A DNA stretch of 64,000 nt from positions 62,001 to 126,000 of the forward strand of contig VGMW01000002.1 of assembly GCA_016866235.1 (NCBI GenBank). The letters are read 5' to 3'. This DNA comes from Bacteroidota bacterium. Its GTDB lineage: Bacteria; Bacteroidota; Bacteroidia; Cytophagales; Cyclobacteriaceae. A model generated the notes under the pieces. The model searched no databases and had not been told where the DNA came from. It saw only the letters and a list, made by a program, of their open reading frames with translations. Of this stretch, positions 17,516 to 27,594 are shown in pieces (positions within the stretch are counted from its first letter, which is position 1; each line of letters starts with the position of its first letter). A program made the position numbers and the translations under genes.

Positions 17516-18685
17516 TCAGGAAACCTGAAGGATCAGCCCTTTGAGGTATGCGCCCTCAGGATGAAATGCAGAAACCGGATGGTCTGCCGGCTGACTCAGA
17601 TGACCGAGTACACGAACCGCTCTGCCGGAAAGGATGGCAGCCGACATAACAGTATCGTAAAACAACTGTCGGTCGACCACCTGACTGCAAGAAAAAGTGA
17701 AAATGATTCCACCGTTGTTTATGATACGCATCGCTTCAAGGTTCAACCGCTGGTAACCTTTCATGGCCTGATGTTTCGCTTCACGGTGTTTTGCAAAAGC
17801 GGGAGGATCCAGAACGATTACATCGTATTTTTCTTCTCCGCGTTTTAGAAAATCAAAAACATCTTCTGCATAACATTTGTGTAAAGAGGGATCAAATCCG
17901 TTTAACCTGATATTTTGTTCACACAACTCAATGGCGGATGCAGACGCATCTACGGAATGCACGAGGGATGCACCTGCTTTAAGTGCATAAACTGAGAATC
18001 CGCCGGTATAACAAAATGTGTTCAGAACTTTTTTTCCTTTTGAATAAGGGCCAAGCAGCGCTCGGTTGTCACGCTGATCTAAAAAGAATCCAGTCTTTTG
18101 TCCTCGTTCCCAGTCGATGGCAAAATGACAACCATTTTCGGAAACACTTTTTATCTCGGATGGTTTTCCGAAAAGGTATTCACCGCCTTCGGTAAATGTA
18201 TCCCGGAAATAAACGGCCTCTAATTTTAATCCTTCAAGGGCAACAAGTGCGTCAGTGATAATGGTCTTATCACGGCTCATGCCTGCGGAGTGGCTTTGGA
18301 TCACAGCCGTCGACCCGTAAACATCAATAACCAACCCCGGCAGGCCATCACCTTCGCCATGAATAAGTCTGAAGCAATTTGTCTCCGGTGGAATGATTCC
18401 GGGTACCTGCCTTAGCCGAAAGGCCTCGGCAATTCGTCTTTGATAAATATCTGTTGATGCTTCTTGATCGAAAGTGATCAGCCGTACTGCTATAGAACCC
18501 TTCTGGAAATGTCCGCAACCCAGGATTTTTCCTGAGCCTTCTTTAACCTCCACCCAATCGCCATCCTGAAGTCCTTCCGTGCTGGTTTGAATTGCGCCTG
18601 AAAACAACCAGGGGTGTTTCCGCATTACAGACTGTTCTCTGCCCTTTTTAACCTGTACCTGCCCTGCCATTTTCAACTTGCTCAT
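17516..18685 (-). CDS. Class I rRNA methyltransferase, RlmI-like
   Basis: 389 aa from ATG 18685. An N-terminal PUA-type domain (VKKGREQS, RKHPWLFSGAIQ) is followed by a Rossmann SAM domain: KVLNTFCYTGGFSVYALKAG (motif I), VHSVDASASAIELC, and VIVLDPPAFAKH, the m5C-type motif IV of the RlmI/YccW family, which methylates 23S rRNA cytosine 1962 in E. coli. A GTG at 18712 and an ATG at 18670 are alternatives. I prefer 18685 because a CATTTTTG box lies exactly 4 nt before it. The target in this organism is inferred only. Confidence 0.85.
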   Translation of the reverse strand: MSKLKMAGQVQVKKGREQSVMRKHPWLFSGAIQTSTEGLQDGDWVEVKEGSGKILGCGHFQKGSIAVRLITFDQEASTDIYQRRIAEAFRLRQVPGIIPPETNCFRLIHGEGDGLPGLVIDVYGSTAVIQSHSAGMSRDKTIITDALVALEGLKLEAVYFRDTFTEGGEYLFGKPSEIKSVSENGCHFAIDWERGQKTGFFLDQRDNRALLGPYSKGKKVLNTFCYTGGFSVYALKAGASLVHSVDASASAIELCEQNIRLNGFDPSLHKCYAEDVFDFLKRGEEKYDVIVLDPPAFAKHREAKHQAMKGYQRLNLEAMRIINNGGIIFTFSCSQVVDRQLFYDTVMSAAILSGRAVRVLGHLSQPADHPVSAFHPEGAYLKGLILQVS

Positions 18686-18689
18686 CCTG

Positions 18690-18697
18690 CAAAAATG
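18690..18697 (-). promoter_or_regulatory. Candidate -7 box CATTTTTG, 4 nt before the RlmI-like start
   Basis: Minus-strand CATTTTTG differs from TAnnTTTG only at the first base and ends 4 nt before ATG 18685. The same spacing occurs at several other genes in the window, implying a leaderless transcript. Confidence 0.35.
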
Positions 18698-18844
18698 ACA
18701 AAGAACTGCCACCCTGAACGGAATCGGCCTGATTTTTGTTAAAATCGGCGAGTTGCCGGTTGCTTTCGGAACAAAATGTCTTCACTTATCGTATCAAGAC
18801 ATCTGTCCGGGCTAAAATGAACCGGCCTGAAAACACAAATACTT

Positions 18845-20347
18845 ATGAGACAATTTGGTTCTTTATTTCTCGCAGCTGTACTGGGAAGTACAATCACCTT
18901 TTTAGCCGTTCGATGGATTGGCGGAAACAGCTCCAATGTTCGCATCGAACATGTTAACGGGACACCAGTCAAAAACATCGGTTATACCACCGATGCCGAA
19001 GGAAATCTGGTGCCGCTTGATTTTACTGAAGTTGCTGCCAGGGTTACCAAGGCAGTGGTGCACATCAAATCAACATCATCCGCACGGACCATGCCAAGAG
19101 AGCAAAATGATCCATGGCAATTCTTTTTTGGTCCAAACATGCCCTACCAGCGTGGCCCCAGCCAAAGTACAGGATCAGGTGTAATCATCAGCGATGCCGG
19201 CTACATTGTTACCAACAACCACGTGGTGCAGGGAGCCGATCAGGTCGAAGTTACGTTGCACGATAACCGCACCCTCAAAGCGGAGGTTATAGGCACCGAT
19301 CCTGATACAGACTTAGCTGTAATCAAAATTATTGCAAAGGACCTCACGCACCTTTCCTTTGTAAATTCCGATCAGTCAAAAGTAGGTGAGTGGGTACTCG
19401 CGGTTGGAAATCCTTTTAATCTTAATTCAACGGTTACGGCGGGGATCATCAGTGCGAAGGGAAGGGACATCAACATCATTAATTCAAATAGCCAAAATCA
19501 GGATGGCAGTGGACAACCTCCTGCACGAACAGCCATTGAGTCGTTCATTCAAACCGATGCTGCCATCAACCCAGGCAATAGCGGAGGCGCTTTGGTAAAC
19601 CTTTCCGGCGGACTGGTAGGCATCAATACTGCCATTGCGTCTCAAACAGGATCTTATGTTGGTTATGGTTTCGCAGTTCCTGCAAACATTGTGAGCAAAG
19701 TGGTTGAGGACTTACTTGCTTTCGGAACAGTGCAGCGCGGTTGGCTTGGAATTCAAATCGGAAGTGTAGACAGCGAGCTCGCCAAAGCAAACGATCTTTC
19801 TGTTAATGAAGGTGCCTATGTTTCCGGCTTTGCTGAAAGAAGCTCTGCTAAGGACGCAGGCATTAAGGAAGGCGATGTAATTGTAAAGCTCGATGACAAA
19901 GACATTAAGACCAGCTCTGCATTGATCGAATACATTGGTAGAAAACGCCCTGGAGATAAAGTCAATGTTACGGTAAACAGAAAAGGTAAGGAGCTTGTTT
20001 TACCGGTGACGCTCAAAAACAAGGAAGGAAAAGTTGAAACGGTGAAGCGTGAAGAAAAGGACGCCATTGCCACCCTGGGTATGGAGCTGGAGGATGTTGA
20101 TGCCAAAGTGCTGAAATCACTTGACCTCACCAATGGTGTTCGGGTGAAGTCGCTGGACAATGGACGCATAGCCCGCTACACCGATATGGAAAAAGGATTC
20201 ATCATCACTAAAGTCGATGATGTGGCGGTGAAGACGGCCAAGGAAGTGAACGAACTTCTCAAAAAGAAAAAATCCGGAGAGCTTGTCACCTTTTCAGGTG
20301 TTTATGAGGATTTTCCAAGAGAATACATCTACGCCATCCGAATGTAA
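18845..20347 (+). CDS. Do-family periplasmic serine protease (HtrA/DegP type)
   Basis: 500 aa. An N-terminal membrane/signal segment (residues 5-23), trypsin-like domain with catalytic His126 (TNNHVVQG), Asp156 (DPDTDLAVI) and Ser246 (GNSGGAL), then two PDZ domains (about 290-390 and 400-500; the first contains GIKEGDVIVKLDDKDI). It degrades or refolds misfolded envelope proteins. It is monocistronic: a strong hairpin terminator follows 22 nt after the stop. In Bacteroidota a single DegQ/DegP-type protein usually does this job. Confidence 0.93.
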   Translation: MRQFGSLFLAAVLGSTITFLAVRWIGGNSSNVRIEHVNGTPVKNIGYTTDAEGNLVPLDFTEVAARVTKAVVHIKSTSSARTMPREQNDPWQFFFGPNMPYQRGPSQSTGSGVIISDAGYIVTNNHVVQGADQVEVTLHDNRTLKAEVIGTDPDTDLAVIKIIAKDLTHLSFVNSDQSKVGEWVLAVGNPFNLNSTVTAGIISAKGRDINIINSNSQNQDGSGQPPARTAIESFIQTDAAINPGNSGGALVNLSGGLVGINTAIASQTGSYVGYGFAVPANIVSKVVEDLLAFGTVQRGWLGIQIGSVDSELAKANDLSVNEGAYVSGFAERSSAKDAGIKEGDVIVKLDDKDIKTSSALIEYIGRKRPGDKVNVTVNRKGKELVLPVTLKNKEGKVETVKREEKDAIATLGMELEDVDAKVLKSLDLTNGVRVKSLDNGRIARYTDMEKGFIITKVDDVAVKTAKEVNELLKKKKSGELVTFSGVYEDFPREYIYAIRM

Positions 20348-20368
20348 TTCGGAGCATCGAACTATGGG

Positions 20369-20400
20369 AAAGGGTACCAGCTTACAGTTGGTACCCTTTT
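20369..20400 (+). terminator. Rho-independent terminator after the HtrA gene
   Basis: An 11-bp perfect stem (AAAGGGTACCA / TGGTACCCTTT) with a 9-nt loop, followed by TTTTCATTT. It lies between the HtrA stop and ispH, so ispH must have its own promoter. Confidence 0.8.
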
Positions 20401-20480
20401 CATTTCAAGGCATCCCTGGAATTGGATCGAGGACTGCCCGAGCTGTCGCTTAAGTCTTAACTTGCAGGAAATTTTTAGTC

Positions 20481-21713
20481 ATCAAAAAGTTTAACATACC
20501 AGAGCATTACCGATCCCGCGTTGCTGGAAAGGTTAAAGAGATCAGGAGGACCAAAGACCTTCGAAAACAGGATTTTTCTCCCTCTATCCTTGATTTTGGT
20601 GCAGTACGATTTCAAATCGCACGCCACTTTGGCTTTTGCTATGGGGTAGAGAATGCCATTGAACTCAGCTACCGTGCCCTGAGTGAAAATCCAGACAAAA
20701 AAGTTTACCTGTTAAGCCAAATGATCCATAATCCGCAGGTAAATGAAGATCTGCAGAGCAGGGGAATTCAATTCATTATGGATACCGATGGAAAACAGTT
20801 TATCCCATGGGATAAAATTTCATCAGACGATGTTGTGATCATCCCTGCGTTCGGAACGACACTTGAAATTGAAAAGATGCTCACCGAAAAAGGGGTAGAT
20901 GTTCAGCAGTACAACACGACATGTCCCTTTGTTGAAAAAGTATGGAACCGCTCTCAGAAATTGGGAAAAGATTCATACACCGTGATCATTCATGGCAAAC
21001 CGGAACACGAAGAGACGCGCGCAACGTTTTCCCACAGTGCGTCGGCAAGTCCTTCTGTGGTGATTAAGGATATGTCTGAAGCTGAAATGCTAAGTGCATT
21101 TATAACGGGTGAAAAAAATCCCGATGAATTTTACGAAATCTTTAAAGGAAGATATTCCAATGGATTTAATCCTTCCAGCGATTTTACCAGGGTAGGCGTG
21201 GTTAATCAGACCACCATGTTGGCAACCGAAACCCAGGCCATTGCCGATTACTTTAAGGTACAAATGATTAAAAAGTTTGGTGCTGAGAACGTTGCCGCTC
21301 ATTTTGCCGACACTCGGGACACACTTTGTTATGCAACCAACGACAACCAGGATTCTACCTACAAGATCATGGAGGCTTCGGCTGATCTTGCCATCGTTGT
21401 AGGCGGTTACAACAGCTCAAATACCACGCACCTGGTGGAGCTTTGTGAACAGAAATTCAAAACCTATTTTATCTCTTCCGAAGCTGAAATCATTTCAGCC
21501 GATTCCATCAGGCACTACAACATTCACTCTAAAAGTATAGAAACGTCGTCCAGTTATCTTCCTACAAAAAAGCCCGTGGAAATTATCTTAACCAGCGGAG
21601 CCTCTTGTCCTGATACCTTGGTCGATAAAGTGATGGAACGCATACTTTCTTTTTATCCGGATGCGCGACCGGTAGAAAAAGTGCTCGAAGATTTCGCAGC
21701 AACATACAATTGA
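20481..21713 (+). CDS. ispH: 4-hydroxy-3-methylbut-2-enyl diphosphate reductase, non-canonical start
   Basis: Last enzyme of the MEP pathway, forming IPP and DMAPP with a 4Fe-4S cluster. The three cluster cysteines are Cys53 (HFGFCYGVENAI), Cys148 (TTCPFVEKVW) and Cys283 (DTLCYATND); HGKPEHEETRA and GGYNSSNT are also conserved. The frame is open from the stop at 20451-20453 but contains no ATG, GTG or TTG before ATG 20721, which would remove the first 80 residues including Cys53. The codons ATC AAA AAG TTT AAC ATA CCA at 20481 encode the N-terminus expected from Bacteroidota homologues (MKxFNIPxHYRS-like), with ATC in the place of ATG. I take 20481 as the start (410 aa). An initiating ATC or a sequence error at one base are both possible. 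Confidence 0.88.
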   Translation: MKKFNIPEHYRSRVAGKVKEIRRTKDLRKQDFSPSILDFGAVRFQIARHFGFCYGVENAIELSYRALSENPDKKVYLLSQMIHNPQVNEDLQSRGIQFIMDTDGKQFIPWDKISSDDVVIIPAFGTTLEIEKMLTEKGVDVQQYNTTCPFVEKVWNRSQKLGKDSYTVIIHGKPEHEETRATFSHSASASPSVVIKDMSEAEMLSAFITGEKNPDEFYEIFKGRYSNGFNPSSDFTRVGVVNQTTMLATETQAIADYFKVQMIKKFGAENVAAHFADTRDTLCYATNDNQDSTYKIMEASADLAIVVGGYNSSNTTHLVELCEQKFKTYFISSEAEIISADSIRHYNIHSKSIETSSSYLPTKKPVEIILTSGASCPDTLVDKVMERILSFYPDARPVEKVLEDFAATYN

Positions 21714-21726
21714 TCGTGCCCACGAT

Positions 21727-21734
21727 TATTTTTG
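21727..21734 (+). promoter_or_regulatory. Candidate -7 box TATTTTTG, 4 nt before the TonB receptor start
   Basis: Exact TAnnTTTG match ending 4 nt before ATG 21739, beginning 13 nt after the ispH stop. Transcription from this box would start at or next to the A of ATG. Confidence 0.4.
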
Positions 21735-21738
21735 TTGA

Positions 21739-23799
21739 ATGCGTTTATTAGTCATCTTCTTGATTTCATTCCAACTGACCGCAGCTCAAAAGCTGATGGC
21801 GCAGGAAAAAACTGATGGTTCTGATTCTACGCGTTTATTAGAGCAAATTGAAATCAGGGCATTTGCGCACGGTCGCCCACTTGTAGAAATTCCTTCCTCC
21901 TTAAGTTTGGTTTCTGGCCCTCAGCTTAATCGTTTCAGCAATGCTAATTTATTGCCCGCCATTAACACCATCCCAGGTGTTCGTATGGAAGAGCGCTCAC
22001 CCGGAAGCTATCGACTCTCCATAAGAGGCAGTTCATTGAGGTCACCTTTTGGGGTTAGAAATGTTAAGGTGTATTGGAATGGAATTCCGCTAACCGATGC
22101 GGGAGGAAACACGTATCTGAACCTCCTTGATTTTTCATCTGTGAATCATTTGGAAATTGTACGGGGACCCGGATCAAGTTTGTATGGTGCCGGTACCGGC
22201 GGTATCCTTTTGACTGAAACTAAGCCTGCAAAAAATGGCACATCGGTGGAAATGGCGGCTGGAAGTTTTGGTTACCGTCGGATTGGAGCGGGATATGAGA
22301 CGGGCACCAGCAAAAAATTTTTGAAGCTTAATCTCGTCCGACAGCAGTCGGACGGTTATCGTGTACAATCGGCTATGGATCGGACCTTTTTGCAGCTTAA
22401 TACCGCACGCGCAATTTCCCCACGCACCACGCTGGCATTTAATAGCTTCTATTCCCGACTTCAGTATCAGACACCGGGCGGACTGACGCTTGCTCAATTT
22501 ATAGCAGACCCCTCGCAAGCCAGACCGGCGGGCGGTCCAAATCCGGGGGCAGTTGAACAAAAGGCACAGGTTCAAAACAATTCATGGCTCGGTGGATTGC
22601 AATTGGATCATGATTGGAATGATCGGTGGTCAACCTCAGTAGTGGCCTTTGGTAACATTACAGACTTCAGTAATCCTGCCATTAGAAATTATGAAGAGCG
22701 CTCAGAGAAAGGTGCAGGGATCAGAACATTAACGGGATTTGATTTCGAATTCGGAAAGTTATCGCTTGGTCTAGAGGCGCAGTCCGGAGAAGGGACGGTG
22801 AAAGTTTTTCAAAATCTTTCAAGCGTAAAAGGAAATCAGACCAGTGCAGTAAAACTACCAGTGCTTACATCTACGGCCTTTTTGCAGTCGGATTGGAATT
22901 TACCGAAGCGCATTTTTTTAACAGCCGGGTTTAGTTTAAACCGATACAAAACAACTTTCAACCAGACGCTTCCCAATCAGTTTTCGAACGAGCAACGAGC
23001 CAATCCGGTTTTGGTACCACGCCTGGCGCTTTCTAAAAAATTGGGTCAATCAACGGTGCTCTTTGTAGGGTATGGCGAAGGGTTTTCTCCGCCAACAAGC
23101 CCTGAAATATTTCCATCCACTGCCGTATACAACAAAGACCTTAAGGCTGAGCGGGGTGTTAATGCAGAGATGGGAGTTCGTTCCAGTTGGAAAGGGTTGG
23201 GCATTGATCTGGTTACGTACCGCTTCAGACTTCGTAACACCATAGTAGTGAAAAGGGATGAGTCAGGCGCTGATTACTTTTTCAATTCCGGAAATACGCT
23301 TCAGAATGGATTGGAGCTTATGGTGTCTTACCGTCGGCCATCCCCGCAATCCTGGTTGTCTAATTTTCGTCCCTGGATTAGTCTGACATTCAACGATTAT
23401 CAATTTGAGGATTACATTCAGAACGGTCAGGATTTTTCTGGTAATCGACTAACAGGCACACCGGATCGATACCTGGTTTCAGGGCTGGATTTCAACACAC
23501 GCCAAGGCCTCTACTTCAATCTTACCGCAACGTATTCGGATCAGATTCCTTTAAATGATTCCAATACTGTAATGGCTCCGGAGTATTATTTGTTTGCTGT
23601 CAGGACAGGTTATCGCGGAATGATTTGGGGTAGGTCTGTGGATATTTTTCTTGGCTCAGAAAATATTTCAGACCGTCGATACAGTCTGGGAAATGACCTC
23701 AATGCTACTGGTGGTCGATATTTTAATGCGGCGGCAGGCCGTTCTTTTTTCGCTGGCCTGATCATCCATTTAGCATCACCGGTCGCTTCTGGAAATTGA
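21739..23799 (+). CDS. TonB-dependent outer-membrane receptor
   Basis: 686 aa. Signal peptide (residues 1-16, ending TAAQ), plug domain with IPGVRMEERSPGSYRLSIRG and LEIVRGPGSSLYGAG, and a 22-strand barrel ending in an aromatic C-terminal strand. It has no N-terminal carboxypeptidase-like domain and no SusD partner next to it, so it resembles siderophore or metal-complex receptors rather than SusC-type glycan importers. The ligand cannot be told from the sequence. It probably has its own promoter (box at 21727). Confidence 0.88.
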   Translation: MRLLVIFLISFQLTAAQKLMAQEKTDGSDSTRLLEQIEIRAFAHGRPLVEIPSSLSLVSGPQLNRFSNANLLPAINTIPGVRMEERSPGSYRLSIRGSSLRSPFGVRNVKVYWNGIPLTDAGGNTYLNLLDFSSVNHLEIVRGPGSSLYGAGTGGILLTETKPAKNGTSVEMAAGSFGYRRIGAGYETGTSKKFLKLNLVRQQSDGYRVQSAMDRTFLQLNTARAISPRTTLAFNSFYSRLQYQTPGGLTLAQFIADPSQARPAGGPNPGAVEQKAQVQNNSWLGGLQLDHDWNDRWSTSVVAFGNITDFSNPAIRNYEERSEKGAGIRTLTGFDFEFGKLSLGLEAQSGEGTVKVFQNLSSVKGNQTSAVKLPVLTSTAFLQSDWNLPKRIFLTAGFSLNRYKTTFNQTLPNQFSNEQRANPVLVPRLALSKKLGQSTVLFVGYGEGFSPPTSPEIFPSTAVYNKDLKAERGVNAEMGVRSSWKGLGIDLVTYRFRLRNTIVVKRDESGADYFFNSGNTLQNGLELMVSYRRPSPQSWLSNFRPWISLTFNDYQFEDYIQNGQDFSGNRLTGTPDRYLVSGLDFNTRQGLYFNLTATYSDQIPLNDSNTVMAPEYYLFAVRTGYRGMIWGRSVDIFLGSENISDRRYSLGNDLNATGGRYFNAAAGRSFFAGLIIHLASPVASGN

Positions 23800-23801
23800 T
23801 T

Positions 23802-23831
23802 TTTACGCTGCATTTCATCGCAGTGTAAAAC
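23802..23831. other. Hairpin between the TonB receptor and sortilin-like genes
   Basis: TTTTACGCTGC and GCAGTGTAAAA pair over 11 bp (one G-T pair) around an 8-nt loop. There is no T tract after the stem, so it is not a classical terminator, though the TTTT/AAAA ends might allow weak termination in either direction. Confidence 0.35.
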
Positions 23832-23881
23832 CCGTGGTGTTTTAAATAGATTTTTTTCAACTTGTGCCAAACTTCCTGTTT

Positions 23882-26800
23882 ATGAAATATTTCATTGGTA
23901 TTCTTTTGGTATTGATTGTCTTCAGTGCGGGGGCGCAAAAAAACAAAGTGACCCCACCGCAGCCAAAGTTTAACGCAGAGCTTTATAAAGGCTTAAAGTG
24001 GAGGAACATTGGTCCTTTCAGAGGCGGTCGGGCGAACGCAATAAGTGGCGTTATCAACAATGATCAGGTTTATTATGTTGGTTATACCGGAGGTGGTGTT
24101 TGGAAGACTGATGATGCAGGAAAAAATTGGAAAAATATCTCCGATGGTTTTTTTAAGGTAGGGTCAATTGGAAAAATTGCGGTAAGCGAAAGCGACCCCA
24201 ACGTCATCTATATTGGTTCAGGCGAACACGCTGTACGTGGCGTGATGACCTCCTACGGCGACGGTGTGTACAAATCCACCGATGCAGGAAAAACATGGAA
24301 AAATATTGGGTTGGAAAAAACACGCCACATAGCCGATGTGGTGGTGCATCCTGCAAATGCGGATGTTGTGTTGGTTGCAGCACAAGGACCAGTACATGGA
24401 GCAGCACCTGATCGAGGTGTTTACAAGTCTGTTGATGGAGGCTTAACCTGGAAGAAGACCTTATTTGTCGATGACAATACCGGTGTTAGCAGTCTTTCGA
24501 TGGATATGACCAACCCAAGAATATTATATGCCGCTACCTGGCCACACCGCCGCTATCCATGGAAGGTAGAGAGCGGTCCGAATGCTTCCATCTGGAAGTC
24601 CACCGATATGGGAGAGACCTGGAATAAAATCAATGAAGGGCTTCCAAAGGAAATGGGAAAAGTTGGTGTGTCTGTTTCCAGGGCGAACCCCAACAGGGTC
24701 TATGCCATTGTTGAAGCAGAGCGATCAAAGGCCGGTGTATACCGTTCGGATGATGGTGGGAAGAAATGGAATTTGATGACCAGCGATCAAAATCTTACGG
24801 CACGCTCCTGGTATTATATGGAGGTTTATGCCGATCCGATCAATGCGGATATCGTATGGGTACTGAATGCACCGGCCCTCAGATCTATTGATGGAGGAAG
24901 ATCATTTCAAAATGTAAGGGTTGGACATGGCGACACACATGATTTTTGGATCAATCCCTCCAATAGCTCCAATGTTGCACTGGCCGATGATGGGGGAGGA
25001 GAAATTTCATTTAACAGCGGAGGCTCCTGGTCACCTCAAGGCAATCAACCGACTGCGCAATTTTACCGGGTGAATACCGATAATCGTTTTCCGTATTGGG
25101 TGTATGGTGGACAGCAGGACAACACCAGTGTCATGATCTCCAGCCGCACCGCAGGTGCTGGCATTACCGATAAGGATTGGACCACAGGCCCTGGCTGTGA
25201 ATCGGCCTACATTGCCTACGACAATGCCGATGACCCTAAATATTTCTTCGGCGGATGTTATCAGGGAATCATTGAAATGATGGATGCACGCACCGGCGAG
25301 AGCAAGGACATTATGGAATATCCTTCGCTTAACCTGGCATGGGAACCGAAAAAAATGAAGTACCGCTTCAACTGGAATGCACCAATTGTTAACTCTCCGC
25401 ACGATTCCAGGACACTGTACCATGCAGGGAATGTTTTATTCCGTTCAGAAAATGGTGGAATGAGTTGGGAAAAAATAAGTGGTGATCTCACAAGAAATGA
25501 TAGTACCAAACAGGGTATTAGCGGTGGACCAATAACGAACGAAGGCGCAGGCGGCGAGAATTACAACACCATTTATTATGTGATCGAATCGCAACATGAA
25601 AAGGGCGTAATCTATACGGGCAGTGATTGTGGTTTGGTGCACCTCACCCGTGATGGCGGTAAAACCTGGAGCAATATCACGCCACCCGATTTACCCGAAT
25701 CAAACATCCACAGCATTGAGGTTGGCGCGCACGACAAGGGAACCATTTACGTTTCTGCAACGCGATATAAATTCAATGACTACAATTCATACACTTATAA
25801 ATCCACCGACTACGGCGTGAAGTGGACTAAAATCATCAATGGTGTTGAGGCTGATGATTTTATTAAGGTGATACGTGAGGACAAAAAAGTAAAAGACTTA
25901 TTGTATGCTGGCGCTGAGCGTGGTTTTTATATTTCGTTTAATGGTGGCGCTCAGTGGAATAAGTTTCAACTCAATATGCCGGTTGTTCCTGTAACCGATC
26001 TGACTTTCCGCGACAACGATCTTGTTGCCTCTACTGCCGGTCGCGCATTCTGGATCCTTGATGATCTAGGGGCCATTCAGCAGAGTAAAGGTGAATTTGG
26101 AAATACAGGTGTGAAAATATTTACTCCGAAACCCACCTATAGACTCAGTGGCCCTCCAGCCTACCTGGCAGCCATGGGTATTGAAATTCCGGGAATCGGA
26201 CAAAATCCATCTGAAGGCGTGACATTCGATTATTATTTGAAAGAAAAAGCAGACACCGCTAAGGTTACACTTGAGATATTGGATGCTTCAGGCCGACTGC
26301 TGCGCACCTACTCTAGCAAAAAGAACGAATCCTTCAAGCCTTATCCTGGCGGACCACCGGCTCCATTGGCAATTCCAGCAGCTGCGGGTATAAATCGATT
26401 TGCATGGGATTTTAGGACAGAGGTTTTGCCGGATGTTCCGGGTGTGTTTGTTTATGGTGACTATCGTGGACACCGTGTGGTGCCTGGCAAATACAAAGCC
26501 CGCATCAGCTTCAAAGGCGAAGCATCTGAAACCGAATTTGAAATTCTCACCGATCCACGGTTGACTGTTGCATCAAGAGATTGGGAGGAGCAACAAAAGT
26601 ATATCGGCTGGATTGAGGACGGGTTGAAAGAAATGCACTTGAGTGTAAATGAATTGCGCAAGGTGAAGAAGCAATTGGAATCTTTTCAGGAATTATTGAA
26701 ATCTGATCCTGCAGCCAAGGAATTGAATGAAACCGGAAAAGGCATTATGAAAAAAATCACGGATTGGGAAAGCAATATTATTGAGCCACGATCCAAAAAC

Positions 26801-27055
26801 GGGCAGGATGTAATCAATTGGCCCAACAAACTGAATTCGGAGTTCATGAATGTCCGCTCTAGCCTCGATGCACATGATCCAAGGGTAACGCAGGGCGTAA
26901 AAGATCGGACCAGCGACCTGCTTCAGGAATGGGGAAAACTTAAACGCGATCTGGAACCCCTGAAAAAAGAAATGGAGAAGTACAACCAACTGTACAAGGA
27001 AAAGAACTATCCTGCGCTGATTACCGACAAAAAAGAGCAGGTCATCAACAATTAA
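23882..27055 (+). CDS. Secreted sortilin/BNR-repeat (VPS10-like) beta-propeller protein
   Basis: 1057 aa from ATG 23882; a GTG at 23864 would put six residues before the signal peptide ([19 protein letters not shown]). Multiple Asp-box repeats of the form SxDxGxTW occur ([54 protein letters not shown]), which build two beta-propellers over about residues 30-720. A C-terminal part (about 720-1050) has a beta domain followed by a long helical region. Annotated in relatives as glycosyl hydrolase or VPS10 protein, but catalytic residues are not evident. Export to the periplasm or surface is likely. The substrate is unknown. Confidence 0.85.
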   Translation: MKYFIGILLVLIVFSAGAQKNKVTPPQPKFNAELYKGLKWRNIGPFRGGRANAISGVINNDQVYYVGYTGGGVWKTDDAGKNWKNISDGFFKVGSIGKIAVSESDPNVIYIGSGEHAVRGVMTSYGDGVYKSTDAGKTWKNIGLEKTRHIADVVVHPANADVVLVAAQGPVHGAAPDRGVYKSVDGGLTWKKTLFVDDNTGVSSLSMDMTNPRILYAATWPHRRYPWKVESGPNASIWKSTDMGETWNKINEGLPKEMGKVGVSVSRANPNRVYAIVEAERSKAGVYRSDDGGKKWNLMTSDQNLTARSWYYMEVYADPINADIVWVLNAPALRSIDGGRSFQNVRVGHGDTHDFWINPSNSSNVALADDGGGEISFNSGGSWSPQGNQPTAQFYRVNTDNRFPYWVYGGQQDNTSVMISSRTAGAGITDKDWTTGPGCESAYIAYDNADDPKYFFGGCYQGIIEMMDARTGESKDIMEYPSLNLAWEPKKMKYRFNWNAPIVNSPHDSRTLYHAGNVLFRSENGGMSWEKISGDLTRNDSTKQGISGGPITNEGAGGENYNTIYYVIESQHEKGVIYTGSDCGLVHLTRDGGKTWSNITPPDLPESNIHSIEVGAHDKGTIYVSATRYKFNDYNSYTYKSTDYGVKWTKIINGVEADDFIKVIREDKKVKDLLYAGAERGFYISFNGGAQWNKFQLNMPVVPVTDLTFRDNDLVASTAGRAFWILDDLGAIQQSKGEFGNTGVKIFTPKPTYRLSGPPAYLAAMGIEIPGIGQNPSEGVTFDYYLKEKADTAKVTLEILDASGRLLRTYSSKKNESFKPYPGGPPAPLAIPAAAGINRFAWDFRTEVLPDVPGVFVYGDYRGHRVVPGKYKARISFKGEASETEFEILTDPRLTVASRDWEEQQKYIGWIEDGLKEMHLSVNELRKVKKQLESFQELLKSDPAAKELNETGKGIMKKITDWESNIIEPRSKNGQDVINWPNKLNSEFMNVRSSLDAHDPRVTQGVKDRTSDLLQEWGKLKRDLEPLKKEMEKYNQLYKEKNYPALITDKKEQVINN

Positions 27056-27077
27056 AAACCGTTCAGTACCAGACGAA

Positions 27078-27107
27078 TTGCAAGGCTAACCGTTGAACCT
27101 AGATTTG
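27078..27107 (+). promoter_or_regulatory. Promoter with -33 TTG and -7 TAGATTTG
   Basis: TTG (27078-27080), a 19-nt spacer and TAGATTTG (27100-27107) fit the Bacteroidota primary-sigma consensus at both elements. It is the best-formed promoter in the window, 15 nt before ATG 27123. Confidence 0.6.
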
Positions 27108-27122
27108 CGTTAAAGTCGACGT

Positions 27123-27593
27123 ATGGAAAAACTAAGGATGGATTTGGTACAGGCACTTCGCAACACCGTGGAGAAAATCCAGAGTAGCCCTGAATATCAG
27201 TGGGGGCATATGGGTCTTTGTAACTGTGGATTCCTGGCGCAGGAGGTTACTGCACTGACCAAATCCCAGATCCACAGTTCAGCTATGATGGGCCATGGTG
27301 ACTGGACAGAACAGTTAAACGACTATTGTCCCACGAGTGGTCTTCCAATGGACGGAATAATTAATGCTTTGATCAATTTTGGCTTTACGGTTTCGGAGCT
27401 TCAGCACCTGGAGAGACTTTCGCATCCGGAGGTTGTAAGAGCGCTTCCGCCCAATCGCCAGTACCTCAAATACAACAACAAAGAAGATGTCATGTTGTAC
27501 CTGAACACATGGGCCTTTTTGCTGGAGGAAAGAATTATAGGAAGTATAGATATCGCTGAACTTACTTCTGTTCAGGTCGCATCGGTAGGCTGA
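27123..27593 (+). CDS. Conserved Bacteroidota protein with CxC motif, unknown function
   Basis: 156 aa, no signal peptide, mostly helical. It resembles a family I have seen only as hypothetical in Bacteroidota. Potential metal ligands cluster in the first half: His29, Cys33 and Cys35 (GHMGLCNCGF), His51, His58 and Cys69 (DYCPTSG). The second half is a helical region containing NTWAFLLEERI. It has its own well-formed promoter and ends 1 nt from the convergent membrane-protein gene. No function is assigned. Confidence 0.7.
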   Translation: MEKLRMDLVQALRNTVEKIQSSPEYQWGHMGLCNCGFLAQEVTALTKSQIHSSAMMGHGDWTEQLNDYCPTSGLPMDGIINALINFGFTVSELQHLERLSHPEVVRALPPNRQYLKYNNKEDVMLYLNTWAFLLEERIIGSIDIAELTSVQVASVG

Positions 27594-27594
27594 G

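Noticed and set aside
23802-23831. Hairpin after the TonB receptor gene as a terminator
   Set aside because: No T tract follows the stem on either strand, so it is left as a hairpin of unknown role.
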